From positions 5,605,138 to 5,669,137 of the forward strand of contig CM033361.1 of assembly GCA_019395295.1 (NCBI GenBank): a stretch of 64,000 nucleotides of DNA, given 5' to 3'. The notes beneath the pieces are model-generated. The model was not told the DNA's origin. It saw only the letters and a list, made by a program, of their open reading frames with translations, and ran no database searches. The stretch comes from Osmanthus fragrans (Eukaryota; Streptophyta; Magnoliopsida; Lamiales; Oleaceae). Below are positions 46,633 through 59,050 of this stretch, piece by piece. Positions within the stretch are counted from its first letter, which is position 1. Each line of letters begins with the position of its first letter. The position numbers were made by a program, and so were the translations under genes.

Positions 46633-48737
46633 GATCATTTCCAACCTTGCACCAAAATTTGCACAAACTAAAATGTGGAAATTACATATAAACCTACTTC
46701 TAAAGATCCCATTTCATAAATCATATGATAGTTTTACTATTTCAAAAATCAGACGATTTTACATTTTTTAATATTAAATAATTCAATTAATTATATACAC
46801 CCAAACCCTAATATTCATCAATTTCCTTATTTTATTTATTCTCTCTCTGTTTCTCTCCCTCCCTCCCGTCTCTCTTCCTTTCCCTCACACGAGCAGCTGT
46901 TGCTGCTACTGGAGACCACAACGTCACAATGACTGTCTCTGAGTGTCGTTGTGTAGTAGTGTTTCACTGTGAGCGCCGTTGCACAGAACGTTTGCAACAC
47001 TGGTGTCTCTGTAGATACCTCCAAGAGCGGCGATAAGTGTCTTCGCTCGAAGCAGATGCGACACACAATCGTCGTGGTACTGAACGAATGTAGACAGATC
47101 TGTGAGTTTTTGATTTGTTGGGTGTGGGTGGATATGGTTTTACAAATGGCGGTGCGATGGTGAGAGTAATGGTGATGTTGGTGGTGGTGTATTTTTGGTT
47201 GTTGGAGTGGTGGTGGAGTTGCTAGCAGTGGTGGTGAGGTGATGGTGGTGGCTATGTGGATCTGGCGATGATTTTTGTGTAATTGGTGATGGTGGTGGGT
47301 CTAATGACGATGGTGGATCTGGCGGTGGAGGTGAGTTTTGTGGTGGCGGTGACAGTTGTGGTTTTTGTTAATATATGCGGTGGTGCAATGAGTTATGTGA
47401 TGCTTTTGGTGTGGTAGTGGCGGTTTCGCGATGCTATGGGTGTGACGGTGACAATGGTGCTACTGCGATGCTATGGGTGTGGCGGTTGTGGTTTGGCGCT
47501 CGACAGTTTTGGTGGCATTGTGGCAGATGACGGTGGTGAGGTAGTGGTCACAAATGTTGGTGGTTGTGAAAGATTATTTGGTTAACTGTGACTATTAAAT
47601 TGGTTAAACTGTGACCAATAAACAATATGTGACCATTTAGCGGTGGCGAGGCTGTCGACGGTCGTGGTCGTGGCAGTGGTTGCGGTGGTGATGGTGAGAT
47701 GTTGGTGGTGGTTACAAATTATTTGGTTGACTGTGACCTAATCTATGACAAATAAATAATATGTGACTAATGAAAAGTTAAATTGTGACCTAAAAAATTG
47801 TTAATTTATGATTGATATTTTTTTTATAATTTGTGAGTGTTTAATAAGTTGTGACTTATAATGCTTGTAATATGTGAACGATAAAAAAAAATTGTGACCT
47901 TTAAATTTTTTGAATTGTGACCGTAAAATAATTTGTGACATTTAAAAATTCTGATTTGTGATCGAAAAATAATACGAGACTAACTAAATTGTGAATATGT
48001 GACTGATGAACAAATTGTGACCTATAAATTTTTTGAAATGCGACTGTAAAATAATTTGTGACATTTAAAAATTCTGATTTATTATCAAAAAATAATATGT
48101 GAATAAATAAATTGTGAATCTGTGACCAAATTATATAAATCTGTGACTTTAATATATTTAATTAATTAATTAAATCATAAATAAATTTTAATAAATATCT
48201 AATTTTTGAAATTTGAAACCTTTATTCTTAGTTTTGAAATGGGTGATAGTTAACATCTTTGTTATGAATTTTTCCCAACTAAAAATCATTTCCAACCCAT
48301 TATACCAAAAGTTGTACCGATTGAATAGTGTTTAATCATTTTTTTTCATTCTTAATAATTTATTTATATGAAAAATTATTTATTTATTTTTAATCTACTA
48401 CTTCATAAATAGATAATTATCTCTCATTAGTGAAAATATTGTTTTATTAATAAATTTAATGAATATAGTACAATTAACGGAAAAGTCACAACTAAGAAAA
48501 TATTAATTAATAGTAACAACAACAACAATAATAATCATAGTATTAAAAAAAATTATAATTGTAATAATAATTAATTAATAAATAAATTTGTTGTATAATA
48601 AGAAAGTGACACATCATTTGCACCATTTTGCACCAATACGGTGCAAAAATTTGGTGTTGGGTTGGAGAGGGATTTCACCAAATATTTGGTACAAAATGGA
48701 GAAAAATGGTGAAATGGTGCAAGGATTGGAGATGCCC
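46633..48737. mobile_element. Harbinger-like MITE (GGGCATCTCCAA ends) that hosts a nested Mutator-like element
   Basis: Left end GATCATTTCCAACCTTGCAC; right end reverse-complements to GGGCATCTCCAATCCTTGCA. Flanked by TAA at 46630-46632 and 48738-48740. Its own sequence is about 500 bp (46633-46674 and 48277-48737); the rest is the Mutator-like insertion. A second ATCATTTCCAACCC motif directly after the insertion suggests that the host element had an internal repeat or that two related MITEs overlap. Confidence 0.65.
46675..48276. mobile_element. Mutator-like non-autonomous element, TCACAAATTA/CCA family, copy C (inverted)
   Basis: Flanked by AACTAAAAT (46666-46674) and AACTAAAAA (48277-48285), a 9-bp duplication with one mismatch, as expected for Mutator-like elements. 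Ends are degenerate inverted repeats: GTGGAAATTACATATAAACC on the left, GGGAAAAATTCATAACAAAG on the right strand, with CCCATTTCA further in on both. The interior has a GTGGTGG-rich core (47150-47560) and TGTGACC-type words (47580-48150), the reverse order of copy A. Confidence 0.75.
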
Positions 48738-48740
48738 TAA

Positions 48741-49330
48741 TAGTATAATGCAACAAATAAGGAAATTTTAGAAGAAGAATTGAGTTGGAGGGTGAAATCG
48801 AAAATAGCTTCACTGAGGAGGGAAAAAAATGTGAATGTCATTTTTTTAATAAAATAAAATAAAATTTGATCATAAACAATGTGGATACAAATTCGAAAAA
48901 AAATAGTTTATTTTGAAAATAATTGCATGCAAATAAAGCCTCAATAGAAGTACAAAAAGAAAGATAGAGAAAATAAAAACGAGTAATGCGCACATAATTG
49001 TGTACAGATTGATTTGCATATTAATGATGTGGCAGAGAGATAAAAATAAGAGAGAATTCTATCCATATCATCAATCTTTATATCAATTATTTACATGTAG
49101 CATTAAAAAAAAATTGAATGCATCCTGTCAGACCATATTTGAACCGCCAATACCATAATCAATTGTTCAAACTTTTCAGAATTTTGCTGTTTTACCAAGG
49201 TCTCCTACCGACACTCACAAAGCGAAAACATTACTACCGTCCCATTACGTCAAAATTCAACACTACATCTAATTTAACATCGTCGCATTACATCAACATT
49301 CAATACACCATCTAATTAACATCTTTTCAC
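48741..49330. other. Intergenic, AT-rich, nothing recognised
   Basis: No domain-bearing frame, paired repeat or RNA gene seen. Confidence 0.4.
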
Positions 49331-49342
49331 CCTTTCTCCTTG

Positions 49343-49740
49343 TCATCCTGATCTCGTTTCCTTTTTATGTTGAGGGAAATCTCCAAAGTCATTTTCATCG
49401 GCTATATTAGCATATTTATTGAACACACTTGATAGGTCATCAGTTGGATCTTTGAGCTTATATGATCCTAAACAAGAACCACTTGATTTACCTTTGTAAT
49501 GCACTAGCTCATCTTCATACGGCGAATCATCACACCACTTGAAATACCAACAGTCACGAGAATAGCAACTGAACATCCGTCATTTGTTTGCACTATTTTT
49601 TTTCCACCTCCATCCATTTCACGAACCCCTTGCCACATTTTGGGCATCTTCTCTTTCATGAGCATTCCAACAATGAGTGACCTGGTTGTATGCAACTATG
49701 ACAAATTCCTCTATTCCTTCCATTGAACAAATCTAATACA
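49343..49740 (-). pseudogene. Possible GRF-type zinc-finger fragment, frameshifted
   Basis: On the minus strand, one frame gives RCPKCGKGFVKWMEVEKK and then a stop; another frame gives MFSCYSRDCWYFKWCDDSPY. Together these match the CPxCG...C...C.YFKW.D pattern of GRF-type zinc fingers, which are common in plant transposon and nuclease-linked proteins. The frame break inside the finger and the lack of a partner exon argue for a pseudogene or gene fragment. Confidence 0.45.
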
Positions 49741-50235
49741 CAGTGCAATTGAACAAGCCCAATGTTAAAATAACAACTCCATAAAACAGAGTGCAAGTGC
49801 AATTGAACGCCACCAATTCATAATTACAATAACATTTTTTTTTTAAAACTTAAAGGCTGCATTATCCAATTTCTTCATAACCTAAACACGTCCAATTTCT
49901 CACATTTTAGTTTTCATTCCAGGTTAATTTTGTATGCAACATTTGCACTAATTTCCCAAACTTCAGATTTCGGTGAATAATCACTATAAAACTTAAGAAA
50001 AATAAAAAATCTGAAGCAGTCAAAATGATAGTAAATATGGGGACCAAAATTTCAGATTCTCGATGAATAATCACAATAAACTTAAGTACAATAAAGAATC
50101 AGAAGCAGTCAAAATGGCTATGTAATTAAGGGGAACAAAATTTGAACTCTGGAAGGCGGCGAATAAAATGTCGAAACTCGTCAAAGCCCCGAGCGGGAAG
50201 GTCCCTTCTATAAGGACGCATGGTACTTCTCGATT

Positions 50236-50304
<69 letters not shown>

Positions 50305-50814
50305 GGATTTAGTGTGGATAAGAAATAATGGTAGAGAGAGATAATGGGTCTGACCTTCAGCCTGTTTTTTTGAATTTAATTTCTCGCCACCTGTCAACAC
50401 TGTCATCCATTCAGTAATTGCCATGTACAAATAGAGTTATCCTTGAATGTTTATGCTTTATTATGAGGTATAATTGAATGAAATTGTAAGATTTGGATTG
50501 ATGACCGAAAAGTTTAAAAGTAAAGCTTATGTCCTTAAGTCCAATTTGACAACTATTTTGAAGCATTGGTAAGACTTGTTTGTTTATAAAAAAATTATGA
50601 TTCTTAGTAGCAAAGTACCAATTTAGACATTCAAAATGGTACACAATTTGCATGTATTTGATTTAGAGATGAGTTTCATATAAAACCTAGATAATGAGAT
50701 CCAAAGCTTGAAATCTGGTGGATTTAACAAAAGTCCTAGCACAGTATGACCAAGTAGCCACATTTGATGCGATCATATAAATTCTATGATAGTCTTTCTA
50801 ATGCAACATACTTA
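49741..50814. other. Intergenic; compound (CA)n(TA)n microsatellite
   Basis: The (CA)17(TA)15 microsatellite lies at 50239-50302. A 60-base near-duplicate (CAGATT(T/C)... GAATAATCAC..ATAAA.CTTAAG.A.AATAAA) occurs at 49963-50014 and 50051-50099 with the same tail AGAAGCAGTCAAAATG, a local tandem duplication of about 88 bp. No gene. Confidence 0.6.
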
Positions 50815-51000
50815 GCCCCTCTTTGATGATTATTATTTGCTCAAAACAATGTTTTGAATAGTGAAATTTTGGAGAATGTGTAGTTAAAAAGTAGGAAAAT
50901 TTTGGGTTTACGTGCAGAATTTTTATTATCGTGTGAATGTGTAGTTAGAAATGAGTATACAGAATAAAGAGTTCTGAAATAATGATTGTCAAATAGGGGC
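50815..51000. mobile_element. Tourist-like MITE with TTA duplication, 186 bp
   Basis: Left end GCCCCTCTTTGATGATTATT; right end reverse-complements to GCCCCTATTTGACAATCATT, near-perfect 20-bp inverted repeats. Flanked by TTA (50812-50814 and 51001-51003). The interior contains two GTGTAGTTA-AAA motifs. A textbook PIF/Harbinger-derived MITE. Confidence 0.9.
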
Positions 51001-51061
51001 TTACAGTCCACCCCAACCTTGCCTTATTCTCATTGTCAATTGTAATCTTCGACATATTACT

Positions 51062-51500
51062 TTTCCAGTTTTACTGATGCAGACTGGGTTGGGAAATTCT
51101 AATAGTCTCTCTTCTATCTTTTGCATATATCATCAACATTGGTGGTATTGTTGTCTCATGGTGTTCAAAGAAATAAAAGCAGTTGCCTACTCCTCTACAG
51201 AAGCTGAATATTATGCTCTTGCTTTTTACTTAGCCGAAATATTATGGATTCTTAACCTTCTTAGTTAGTATGCTTCACATCAAGCTTTTCTTCATTCCAA
51301 CAAATTTTTTTGTGACAATATTAGGACAATCTATCTGTAAATCTAGTCTTTCACTTCAGAAGCACATATCTATGGATCTCTATTTCGTCTCGGATAATGT
51401 CCCTTCAAATATTTTTGGTGTTATTATATCTTCACCAAAGATCAGCTAGCGGACACTTATAAAAAGCCACTGTCTTCGCCTTTTATTTATTGAGAAACAA
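51062..51500 (+). pseudogene. Copia RNase H / pol C-terminal remnant
   Basis: FTDADWVGNSNSLSS, KEIKAVAYSSTEAEYYALA, AEILWILNLL, then frame-shifted CDN-IRTIYL, KHISMDLYFVSDNV and QLADTLIKSHCL-like pieces follow the order of the Copia RNase H end of pol (TDADWAG... SSTEAEY... DN... KHI... DQLAD). Several stops and frame changes are present. No LTR was found next to it, so it is an isolated fragment. Confidence 0.85.
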
Positions 51501-51866
51501 ATCGGTGTTTTCAATGAAAGCACTCCCTTGCAGCAACATTTAAGGATAACAATGGCACAACCGAATGGATGACAACTCAATGAAAACGATGACGTCCACC
51601 TCTTTAGATTTCTGTTTTATCTTTTAAGCGTATAATGTTTATCTTCATTATTACTATATAGAGAAAATAGGTTACAAAGTTTCACCAATTAATGGACATG
51701 CCATATCACCAATGTTTAGAGTACTTAGGAGATCATTTTTTATCCTCATCTCTTTATAACTATACGTAGTGGTACAAATGACACTGAAATAACCAAACAA
51801 AATTCATTTTATTCATATCATATACACTATACAATTATCTAAACTAGCTCACTACTCAGAGCTAAG

Positions 51867-54716
51867 TAGTGATGGCAAAAGAACCTAGTAGCTCGTTAGC
51901 TTGTTAGGGCTCGATCCATAGACGGTTCGAGCTTATATAGGGATGAGCCGAGTACGAACTAAGCAAGAGATGGCTCGTGGGCAAGCTAAACGGTCACTTA
52001 TCTTTGAAATGTGAACGTTTGGTCACTTTTTTCAAAGTTGAAGGTTCTCAATGGTCACTGAATTTTTTTTTTTTAATTTTTTTTTTATAACTCTATAAAT
52101 ACTTGACAACTTCAATCCATTTTCCACACAACTATATACCCTCTTCTACATTTTCTCTACAATCAAATTACTAACAATCAATTCATTTTATACATTCTAC
52201 AATCTACATCTTTATACAATTCAATTTTCATTGCTACTCTCTTCTTTCTACATTATTCAATATATACATTTCATCTTCATTCAATTTACATTCTTTACTA
52301 TAATTCTATTTCATCTTTATACATTTATATTCTATTACATACAAATGGATCCTAATGCATTTGTTGAGGGTTTGTTCGGTGGCCACTCATCTATGATGCT
52401 ACAATCTCAATTTTACAATAAATTTTTCGGTCTCAATGACATCCTCATTCTCAATGATTTGACAAATTTGGGCATTGACGATGCTCACAAAAGTAGTAAA
52501 TCAATTGAATTTGATTATATTGATAAAGAAGTTGCGGAACTGGAACTAGAAATTCTCGATGTAAAAAGGAAGCGAAAGGATAAAAAATCTGCAAAGTGTT
52601 GAGAACACTTTAAATTGATTTCAAAGGATCGTATAGTTGACGGAGTTCAAGAGAGTAAATCAATGTATGAATATTGTCAAACATGATTGGCATGACAAAA
52701 GGGTATCGGTACTATCCACCTCAACCGTCATTACCTCAAATGTTTGGCCAAACACGGGTTCGGTGGAACACAAACACAACTTCAATTTGGTACTTCATCT
52801 TTCGGTACTAATTCTACAACACTTAGCACATGAATGTATTCGGAGGAAAATGCTCGAGAAGAAATGGTGAAGTTCATTACCGGTGCTGAGTTGTCATTAA
52901 GAATAGCGGACAACGAACATTTTACACAGTTCGTGAAAGAATATTTTCAACCAAGCTACGTTGGTGTAAGTGAAAACACTATTCATTTTGATATCATGGA
53001 GTATATTGTTTAATAAAGAAACAATTGATTCATGATTTATATAATATGATGGTTTACTTCAAATTTATGGGAATGTATTAATAAAAAGATTATATAGCTA
53101 CAACTGCACACTACATAGACTTACTTTGTGTTTTGCATAAAACATGATTGCTTTTAAGATAATTGAGTATCCTCATAATGCTAACAACATATTTAACGCT
53201 ATTACGCAAATTATTAAAAAATATCATTGTGAAAGTAAATTTCGCCCTTTTCGTTTGATAATACTAATGTTAATAAGCCTATTATAGATAATTTGTGTAG
53301 GGTTCTTAATCTTGATTTTCTATTTCATGTTTGTCGTGTATGTCACGTTGTTAATTTAATTGCACAAGACGGTATGAAAGATATTAAAGATCAAATGGAT
53401 AGAATTAGGGATGATATAAAATCATGTGAATGATATAAAATATTAATTACTGAATTTTATAACTCTAAACATACAACAGATGACGATGAGTCTGTTTTAG
53501 GTGATATTGATTGGGAATTAGCTTTAAAGTTAAAAGATTTTTGACAATTTTTTTATGATTTTATAATCATTTTATCTGGTGTATACTATCCCACTAGTTC
53601 TAGAATTCTTGTGCATCTCTTTGTCATTGCAAGAACTTTAATAAATACAGAAATGATTCCGATTTTACTGGAATATATTATTCTATGAAAATAACGTTTA
53701 AAATTTTTTGAGAAAACTTACACATGTTATTTTCTTTGACTTGCGTAATGGACCTCGGTACAATTTAAAAGGAACTAAATATGTTATTAGACAAATCACA
53801 AATACTATAAATTTTGATGCACCTATCACTTACTCTAATTTTAAAAATATGTCACCTTCCATGCATGGTTGTATGCAAAACGGTTGGGTGTAAATGTTGG
53901 TCGAGCACCATCCACACCCGTCCTTTTCGCTAATCTTTAAGAAGACGATGCAAAAATGGTGAATTTATTTGATGGCATTAGGGATGAGAGATTTAATGTA
54001 GGTTCTTCTAGTATGCCTCCTACATATAATCATACATCGAACACAAGTCTAACAGAAATGCTTGCCAAATTCCATAGATATTTTAATCGTTAAAATGCTT
54101 AGGAGCGTAGAACCTATTGATGCAATACAATTTGATTTACTTGATTTTTGGCTACGTAAGGAACAAAGATATTAAGTTATTTCTACTATTGCAAAAGATT
54201 TACTAACATCTTCGGTTAGCTCTGTAGTTTCAGAATATGCTTTTAGTGCAGGTAAATGAACTCTCTTTGAGGTTAGGAATCGACTTAAAGAAGACATTTT
54301 GAAAATATTAATGTGCGTAAAGAATTGGAAGACCCTCATTTTTGAATCCAAAATAAGTACGTCGAAACTACGTGTAGTCAGGTAAATAATATTTAATTTC
54401 GTCATATTCATAATTTGTTATATATATATATTAAAAAAAATTGTACACGTAACAAATTTTTCTTATATAATTTTAACTCCACTTACTAAAAATTAAGTAG
54501 TCAATCCCAATCTTAGAGAAAAAGAGGAGGCTTTAAAAAAAAAAAATTTTAAAAATTATGACGAGCTTGTGGACCAAGCTTGGCTCGGCCTTGAGCTGAC
54601 AAGCTCAAGGGCTAAACCTTGGTCCCTGAGCAACGAGTTGAGCATAGGCTTGGTTCGTCTCTTAGACGAGCTTAGCTCATGGACAAAGGGGTTGAGCTGA
54701 GCCATTGCCATCTCTA
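51867..54716 (+). mobile_element. hAT transposon, decayed but with intact 8-bp target duplication
   Basis: 2850-bp element. Left end TAGTGATGGCAAAAGAACC; right end reverse-complements to TAGAGATGGCAATGGCTCAG. A perfect 8-bp duplication, GAGCTAAG, lies at 51859-51866 and 54717-54724. Subterminal GAGCTCG/CGAGCTT words cluster at both ends (51885-51985; 54560-54700), as expected for hAT transposase binding. It carries a decayed transposase gene on the plus strand. Confidence 0.93.
52345..54382 (+). pseudogene. hAT transposase (RICESLEEPER/DAYSLEEPER type), degenerate
   Basis: Starts MDPNAFVEGLFGG at 52345 and reads openly to 52602. Beyond that, many stops and frame changes interrupt recognisable blocks: REEMVKFITGAELSLRIADN, QFVKEYFQPSYVGVSENTIH, the middle section with LSGVYYPTSSRILVHLFVIA, and the C-terminal dimerisation region: FDLLDFWLRKEQRY (frame-restored by eye only for recognition), IAKDLLTSSVSSVVSEYAFS and RLKEDILKILMCVKNW. 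The order is that of plant hAT transposases. It cannot make an active enzyme as it stands. Confidence 0.85.
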
Positions 54717-54724
54717 GAGCTAAG

Positions 54725-55455
54725 GCTCGTAATCTAGGTTGAGATTCGATGAATTTTATGTGTTGATGATAAATTATGTGGCCACATTAGGTATGCGTTA
54801 TTTTGCCACGTCAACATCACATAGCCAATAAATGTTTCCTCATTATTTGAATTGAGAGCCTGAAAATGATTTAGGAAAAACCAAGTGCATAGATTTTGAG
54901 ATAAGGCAGGCAGTGGGACATGAGAAATGCTGGTTCATCTACCACTAAGTTGAAGTTGGAACCTAATTCATCAATCCTCTTCGACTTTACAAGTTGACAT
55001 CGATTTGTGGAAGACACATGAACCAGTGGTATTAAAATTGCCTAAAATTTTAAGTACATTAGAATTCTACCATATGTGGAGATGAAATTCACTGTTATTA
55101 ATGGTGAAAACACGGTGAAAATAATCGATCGCTGTAAGAGAAAAGCAAACATTTTGGGCCAACTATTACGAAAGCAATCGTTCTGATGTCATAGCGAGGC
55201 TAAATATCAAGAGAAAGTTAGAAAGCAAATTAAGCAAAATAATCAACTTCTTCATATTACATAACTTTAATAATTATAACTAATAATTATATTTACAATA
55301 TGGTTAATGATGATCATCATCATACCTGGGTCAGGTGGGGGGGATATATGTGGTATAAAGATGTGTATAAGAATAAAGCAGGAAAAAAAAAGAGGCCGAC
55401 AATAAAGAAAAGACCATAATAGCAGTATTAGAAAAGACCAGGCAGGCATGCTAAA
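54725..55455. other. Intergenic and 3' UTR of the LBD gene
   Basis: No separate gene recognised. The part near 55300-55455 is probably the 3' UTR of the LBD gene on the minus strand. Confidence 0.4.
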
Positions 55456-58123
55456 CTAGCATGACCACAAGGACTCTTCCATATTGGTATGATCTACCAT
55501 CATGTCCATGTTAAAAAGGGACTTGGTCGACTGAGAGTGCATATGACTGGACGACGGATAGGCATTTTCCGGTGAATTAGCGGCAGTGCCGGGGATCGAT
55601 GAATACTGGCGCATTCGCATGTGTACCACTTCAGCCTGTGCTTGTGCCAATTGAGTTTGTAGGGTGTCAATTTGTTGCTGTAGAGATGATATTGCTCCCA
55701 CACAACCATATACTGGATCTCGAACTCTGGCATTTGCTTCGTAAACCATGGAACTCACTGCATCACCGCGTTGATGCTCAGGCAAATCCTGTACAGTACA
55801 ACAAATAATATTTTAGTCTTTAGTTGACAACCAATTTATAGATTCAGTCAAAAATCAAACATCGATTTCAATAGCAGATATTCAAAAATTTCATGAGACT
55901 CACTACTATTCCTCTTTCCGTTCTTATTTATAAATAATTTATAAATTTGTCAAATATAAGCTAATTTTTTTCTTTAATCCCATTCAATACTACCTTGTTC
56001 AAAGTATCGTAATACAAGAAGATATGATGAGATAAATTAATTCAAAAAAAAGATATGGTAGAATTAGACTAATCTTTTGAAAGTGAGAGATGATTGAAGC
56101 CCCATATGGGCTTTTCAAGAACAATAGCTCCCAAATCTTGAATTTTTTGATATAGTGACGTCATGATTATGCATAAAAATTCAAACTTCACTTATATTTT
56201 AAACACAAAAAATCTATTAACTACATGTTTACATGCATTGAAACATGGGATTTTTTTTTTTTTACTTTATCAGTGTGAACTCACTCTCTTATAAACAGAA
56301 AAGTTGGCTTAAATTAATAGTGGTCAATGAGCATAGCCTTTTTTTTACCAAACAAAGAAGAATCTTTTGACCAAAAGCTTAAGATAATTTGCCCATGTAG
56401 CAAAAGGAGAGCATGAAATTGTGTCCTCTTAAAGGATATCAGGTGGGCTAACAAAGGTTTATGATATTAATTTTTTACGGCATGTTTGATACACAAGCTT
56501 CATAATGTCGAACATGATTAAATAAAGATATGAGAGACAAATTTGTTAATTGACATGTTAACTCCTCGTACTAATTATGCTTTAGAGTTACATAACTTTC
56601 TAAAAATAACGATGTTCGAGGTTATCATTTGATAAAACTTAAAGTTTCCAATATGAACCATTGATTTTCAAATCATGAAAGAGTCGACAATCCATTTCAC
56701 TTCGACATAGTAACTAAAGAAGAAAATTAAGTGTAACTTAAGGGGAAAAACGTGAGGTGTGATTTGAAATGACAAAAAGTCTTGAGCAATAGTATTACTG
56801 TCTAATTCTTGATAATGATGTGATCTTTTAATAATGAGTGGGAATTATCGCCACCTAAAGTTGTATTAGTGGGGTCTTGGATTATTGCAGACAGAATACA
56901 GAGTATTCTCTCTTAAATATTAATTCATATTACTTCATAAACCTAAAATCGTATAATTTTCTTCACTCAACTAGCGCAATTAAACCACGAGGGTGTTTGA
57001 TAGGGATTAAAATTAGATTTTTTAGTAGATTGTAATAGAAGTTTTTGAAATGTGTGGTTGAAAAGTTGTGGAACCCATGAAAGATATGGTTAATATTGAT
57101 TGTTTATCTTTGTTTGACCCCACTTCGCTTTCAAAACCCCAATAGCTTTCGGCTTAAATCTGAAATTCCTTGATAATTTCTTTTTTTTTTTTTTGGTTTC
57201 TGTAGAACAAATATATCTACAGAATAAAAGGGTCTAATCACAACACTAATATGACATTACACAAAGTAAGTGTATTATTATATCACAAAAACCTAAGGTG
57301 CATTATTTATGAATAATGCTATATATGTTGATGATAAGCCATCTAGGCGACAATAAAGTTTTTGTTTTGTTTGCTTAAAAATTTAAGTCAAAATTAATAA
57401 TTAATTTTAACAACACATTTCAATTTATTACAATTTTATCAACTTTTATTTTTATTTTTTATGACCGTGGATGTCCGGACTAACTTTCGCACACCTCGAT
57501 TAATCCCACGGGACCCTGAAATTTACAGTTAGATACTCACCTCAATAGTCCTGAGAAGACTCAAATTGGTGACCATTGGGGAGCAAACCCTGACCAATGA
57601 GCTACCACTCAGAGTTAATTTTATCAACTTTTTAATTACACATTTCATTAATTTTTATCAAAATTTATTTAAAAACTATCTTTAACAAAATCAAACAAAC
57701 ACTAAATGACATTAATTGATATCTCATTTAAAATAGAGGGACATTGAGTCTTGAAATGGAATATCAATTAATGCCACCTAGATCATCAATCATCAAGAGT
57801 CTACAAATATAGGATTACTCATTATTTGGTACCCATTTTTCCTCCATAAAAATGAAAAATATGATCGTTATTCATTACATTCAGCCACCATTTTTTACTT
57901 TTTATCTCTTGTATGAGACTCATAATGACTATATTTTTCATTCTTATTTTACAAAGAATGAGAATCAAACGGAGCCACATGTATGTGCCGTTTTTTAATG
58001 GAAAATATATATATTAGTTAAATCGTCAATCATGTTAGGTGGAAAAACTCGAGCCAAGGGCATAGGGAGTGGGGGCAGCCCAGAACTACTCCCAAGCCCA
58101 AATAATTTTGTAACGCAAATTTC

Positions 58124-58159
<36 letters not shown>

Positions 58160-58540
58160 AAGAAAATTCCTTTTTTTTTTGAAGTGGAATTTTGTTTTTT
58201 TTCAATATATCAGTCCAGTATAAAATAAATGTTTTGACCCCTTGGCTCCGCCCCTAAATCGAGCAATCAGTAACATGTGACTTTACCCTCAACAAGGAAA
58301 AATTGTTCTAGGGCAGATTCAGACTGTGTCTAGGGAGAGCCAGAGAGAGAGAGAGAGAGGTACCTGCAACATCTTGTTGACATTGCTAGCACCAAAGACC
58401 TTATGCACACTGGCAAACTTTTGAGGTTCATCAGCAGGAAAATAAGGAGCAAATACACAATCCTGGGCACATCTTCTTCTCAGTAACTTGCATGCTGCAC
58501 ATGGTGAAGCTGCACCTTGTTTTCTACTACTCTCCTTCAT
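55456..58540 (-). CDS. LBD4: LOB-domain transcription factor, LBD4-like
   Basis: Two exons: 58540-58364 (59 codons) and 55788-55456 (110 codons plus stop), joined by a 2.6-kb GT-AG intron, giving 169 aa. The start MKESSRKQGAASPCAACKLL is that of class I LBD proteins of the LBD4 type. The CX2CX6CX3C zinc block (C14, C17, C24, C28) is complete; the GAS block FASVHKVFGASNVNKML and the following RGDAVSSMVYEANARVRDPV with YGCVGAISSLQQQI are intact, and the leucine-zipper-like LX6L stretch follows. The C terminus ESLWSC matches LBD4-type endings. It is a nuclear DNA-binding protein; in Arabidopsis LBD4 acts at the phloem-procambium boundary (established knowledge; function here is inferred). The single intron is at the conserved position after KMLQ and carries a SINE and several MITEs. 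Confidence 0.94.
56993..57108. mobile_element. 156-bp MITE family, truncated copy in LBD intron
   Basis: TGTTTGATAGGGATTAAAAT at the left and TTTTTTAGTAGATTGTAATAG plus TGTGGTTGAAAAGTTGTGGA inside match the 18514-18669 copy closely; the right terminal repeat is missing. Confidence 0.65.
57448..57616 (-). mobile_element. tRNA-derived SINE, copy 2 (in LBD intron)
   Basis: On the minus strand it has a CTCATTGGTCAGGG-type head, CTCCCCAATGGTCACC, and the CCGGACATCCACGGTCAT end followed by an A-rich tail, as in the copy at 5326-5501. It is flanked by a 16-bp perfect duplication, AATTTTATCAACTTTT (57432-57447 and 57617-57632). Confidence 0.9.
57823..57977. mobile_element. MITE-like repeat (CATTCAGCC family), copy 2
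   Basis: CGTTATTCATTACATTCAGCC, TTTTATCTCTTGTATGAGAC and TTTTTCATTCTTATTTTACAA followed by GAATGAGAATCAAACGG match the copy at 45306-45458. Confidence 0.55.
58040..58257. repeat. MITE-like element with (TA)n core
   Basis: GGGGGCAGCCCAGAACTACT on the left and CTTGGCTCCGCCCCT on the right are weakly inverted and typical of hAT-like MITEs ending in GGGGCGGAGCC. It contains a (TA)17 run at 58124-58157. A GGGGCGGAACCACC motif at 7779 belongs to the same broad type. Confidence 0.45.
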
Positions 58541-58767
58541 TCTATATATGTATATATGCTCAATCTACTGTATATATTATATAAATTCAATCTTCATATA
58601 TAAATATATATATATAGCAAACCTTAGTCGATGCTAACTTGTGCAGCTTTATACCTAAATTATACCGAATTCAACTGACACACAGATATATGTATAAAAG
58701 GTAGTGCAAAGGAAAAGAAGCAAGAAGAAACACTTGTGAAGGGAAGGGTGAGGGAAATGAGAAGGAT

Positions 58768-58776
58768 CTTTTATAG
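58768..58776 (-). promoter_or_regulatory. TATA box of the LBD gene
   Basis: The minus strand reads CTCTATAAAAGATCC, a good plant TATA box, about 230 bp before the ATG at 58540. The implied start near 58740 leaves a 200-base leader rich in TATATA words. Confidence 0.55.
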
Positions 58777-58799
58777 AGAAAAATAGATGCTAGAAAATC

Positions 58800-59050
58800 T
58801 TTGGTAGGGCCTACTAGAAGAAGAAGCCTTTAGATTTTGCGGGGAAAAAAGTATTCTTGTTTGTTTACTTTTTGTCCCACGCTCTCACCTTTTACTTTTT
58901 GTTTACGGAAATATTGTTACGATTTAAAACTTTACAAATGTACAGTTCATAACAAGTAATAAAGTGAAATTTAGACTTCCGGATATCTTCCTACAGAGAT
59001 TGAGTTAGTTCAATTTTTACCTATCTCTGCCTTAACCGAACCAAGTAGTT
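58800..59050. other. Intergenic upstream of the LBD gene
   Basis: Nothing recognised apart from sequence leading into the tandem duplication. Confidence 0.4.
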
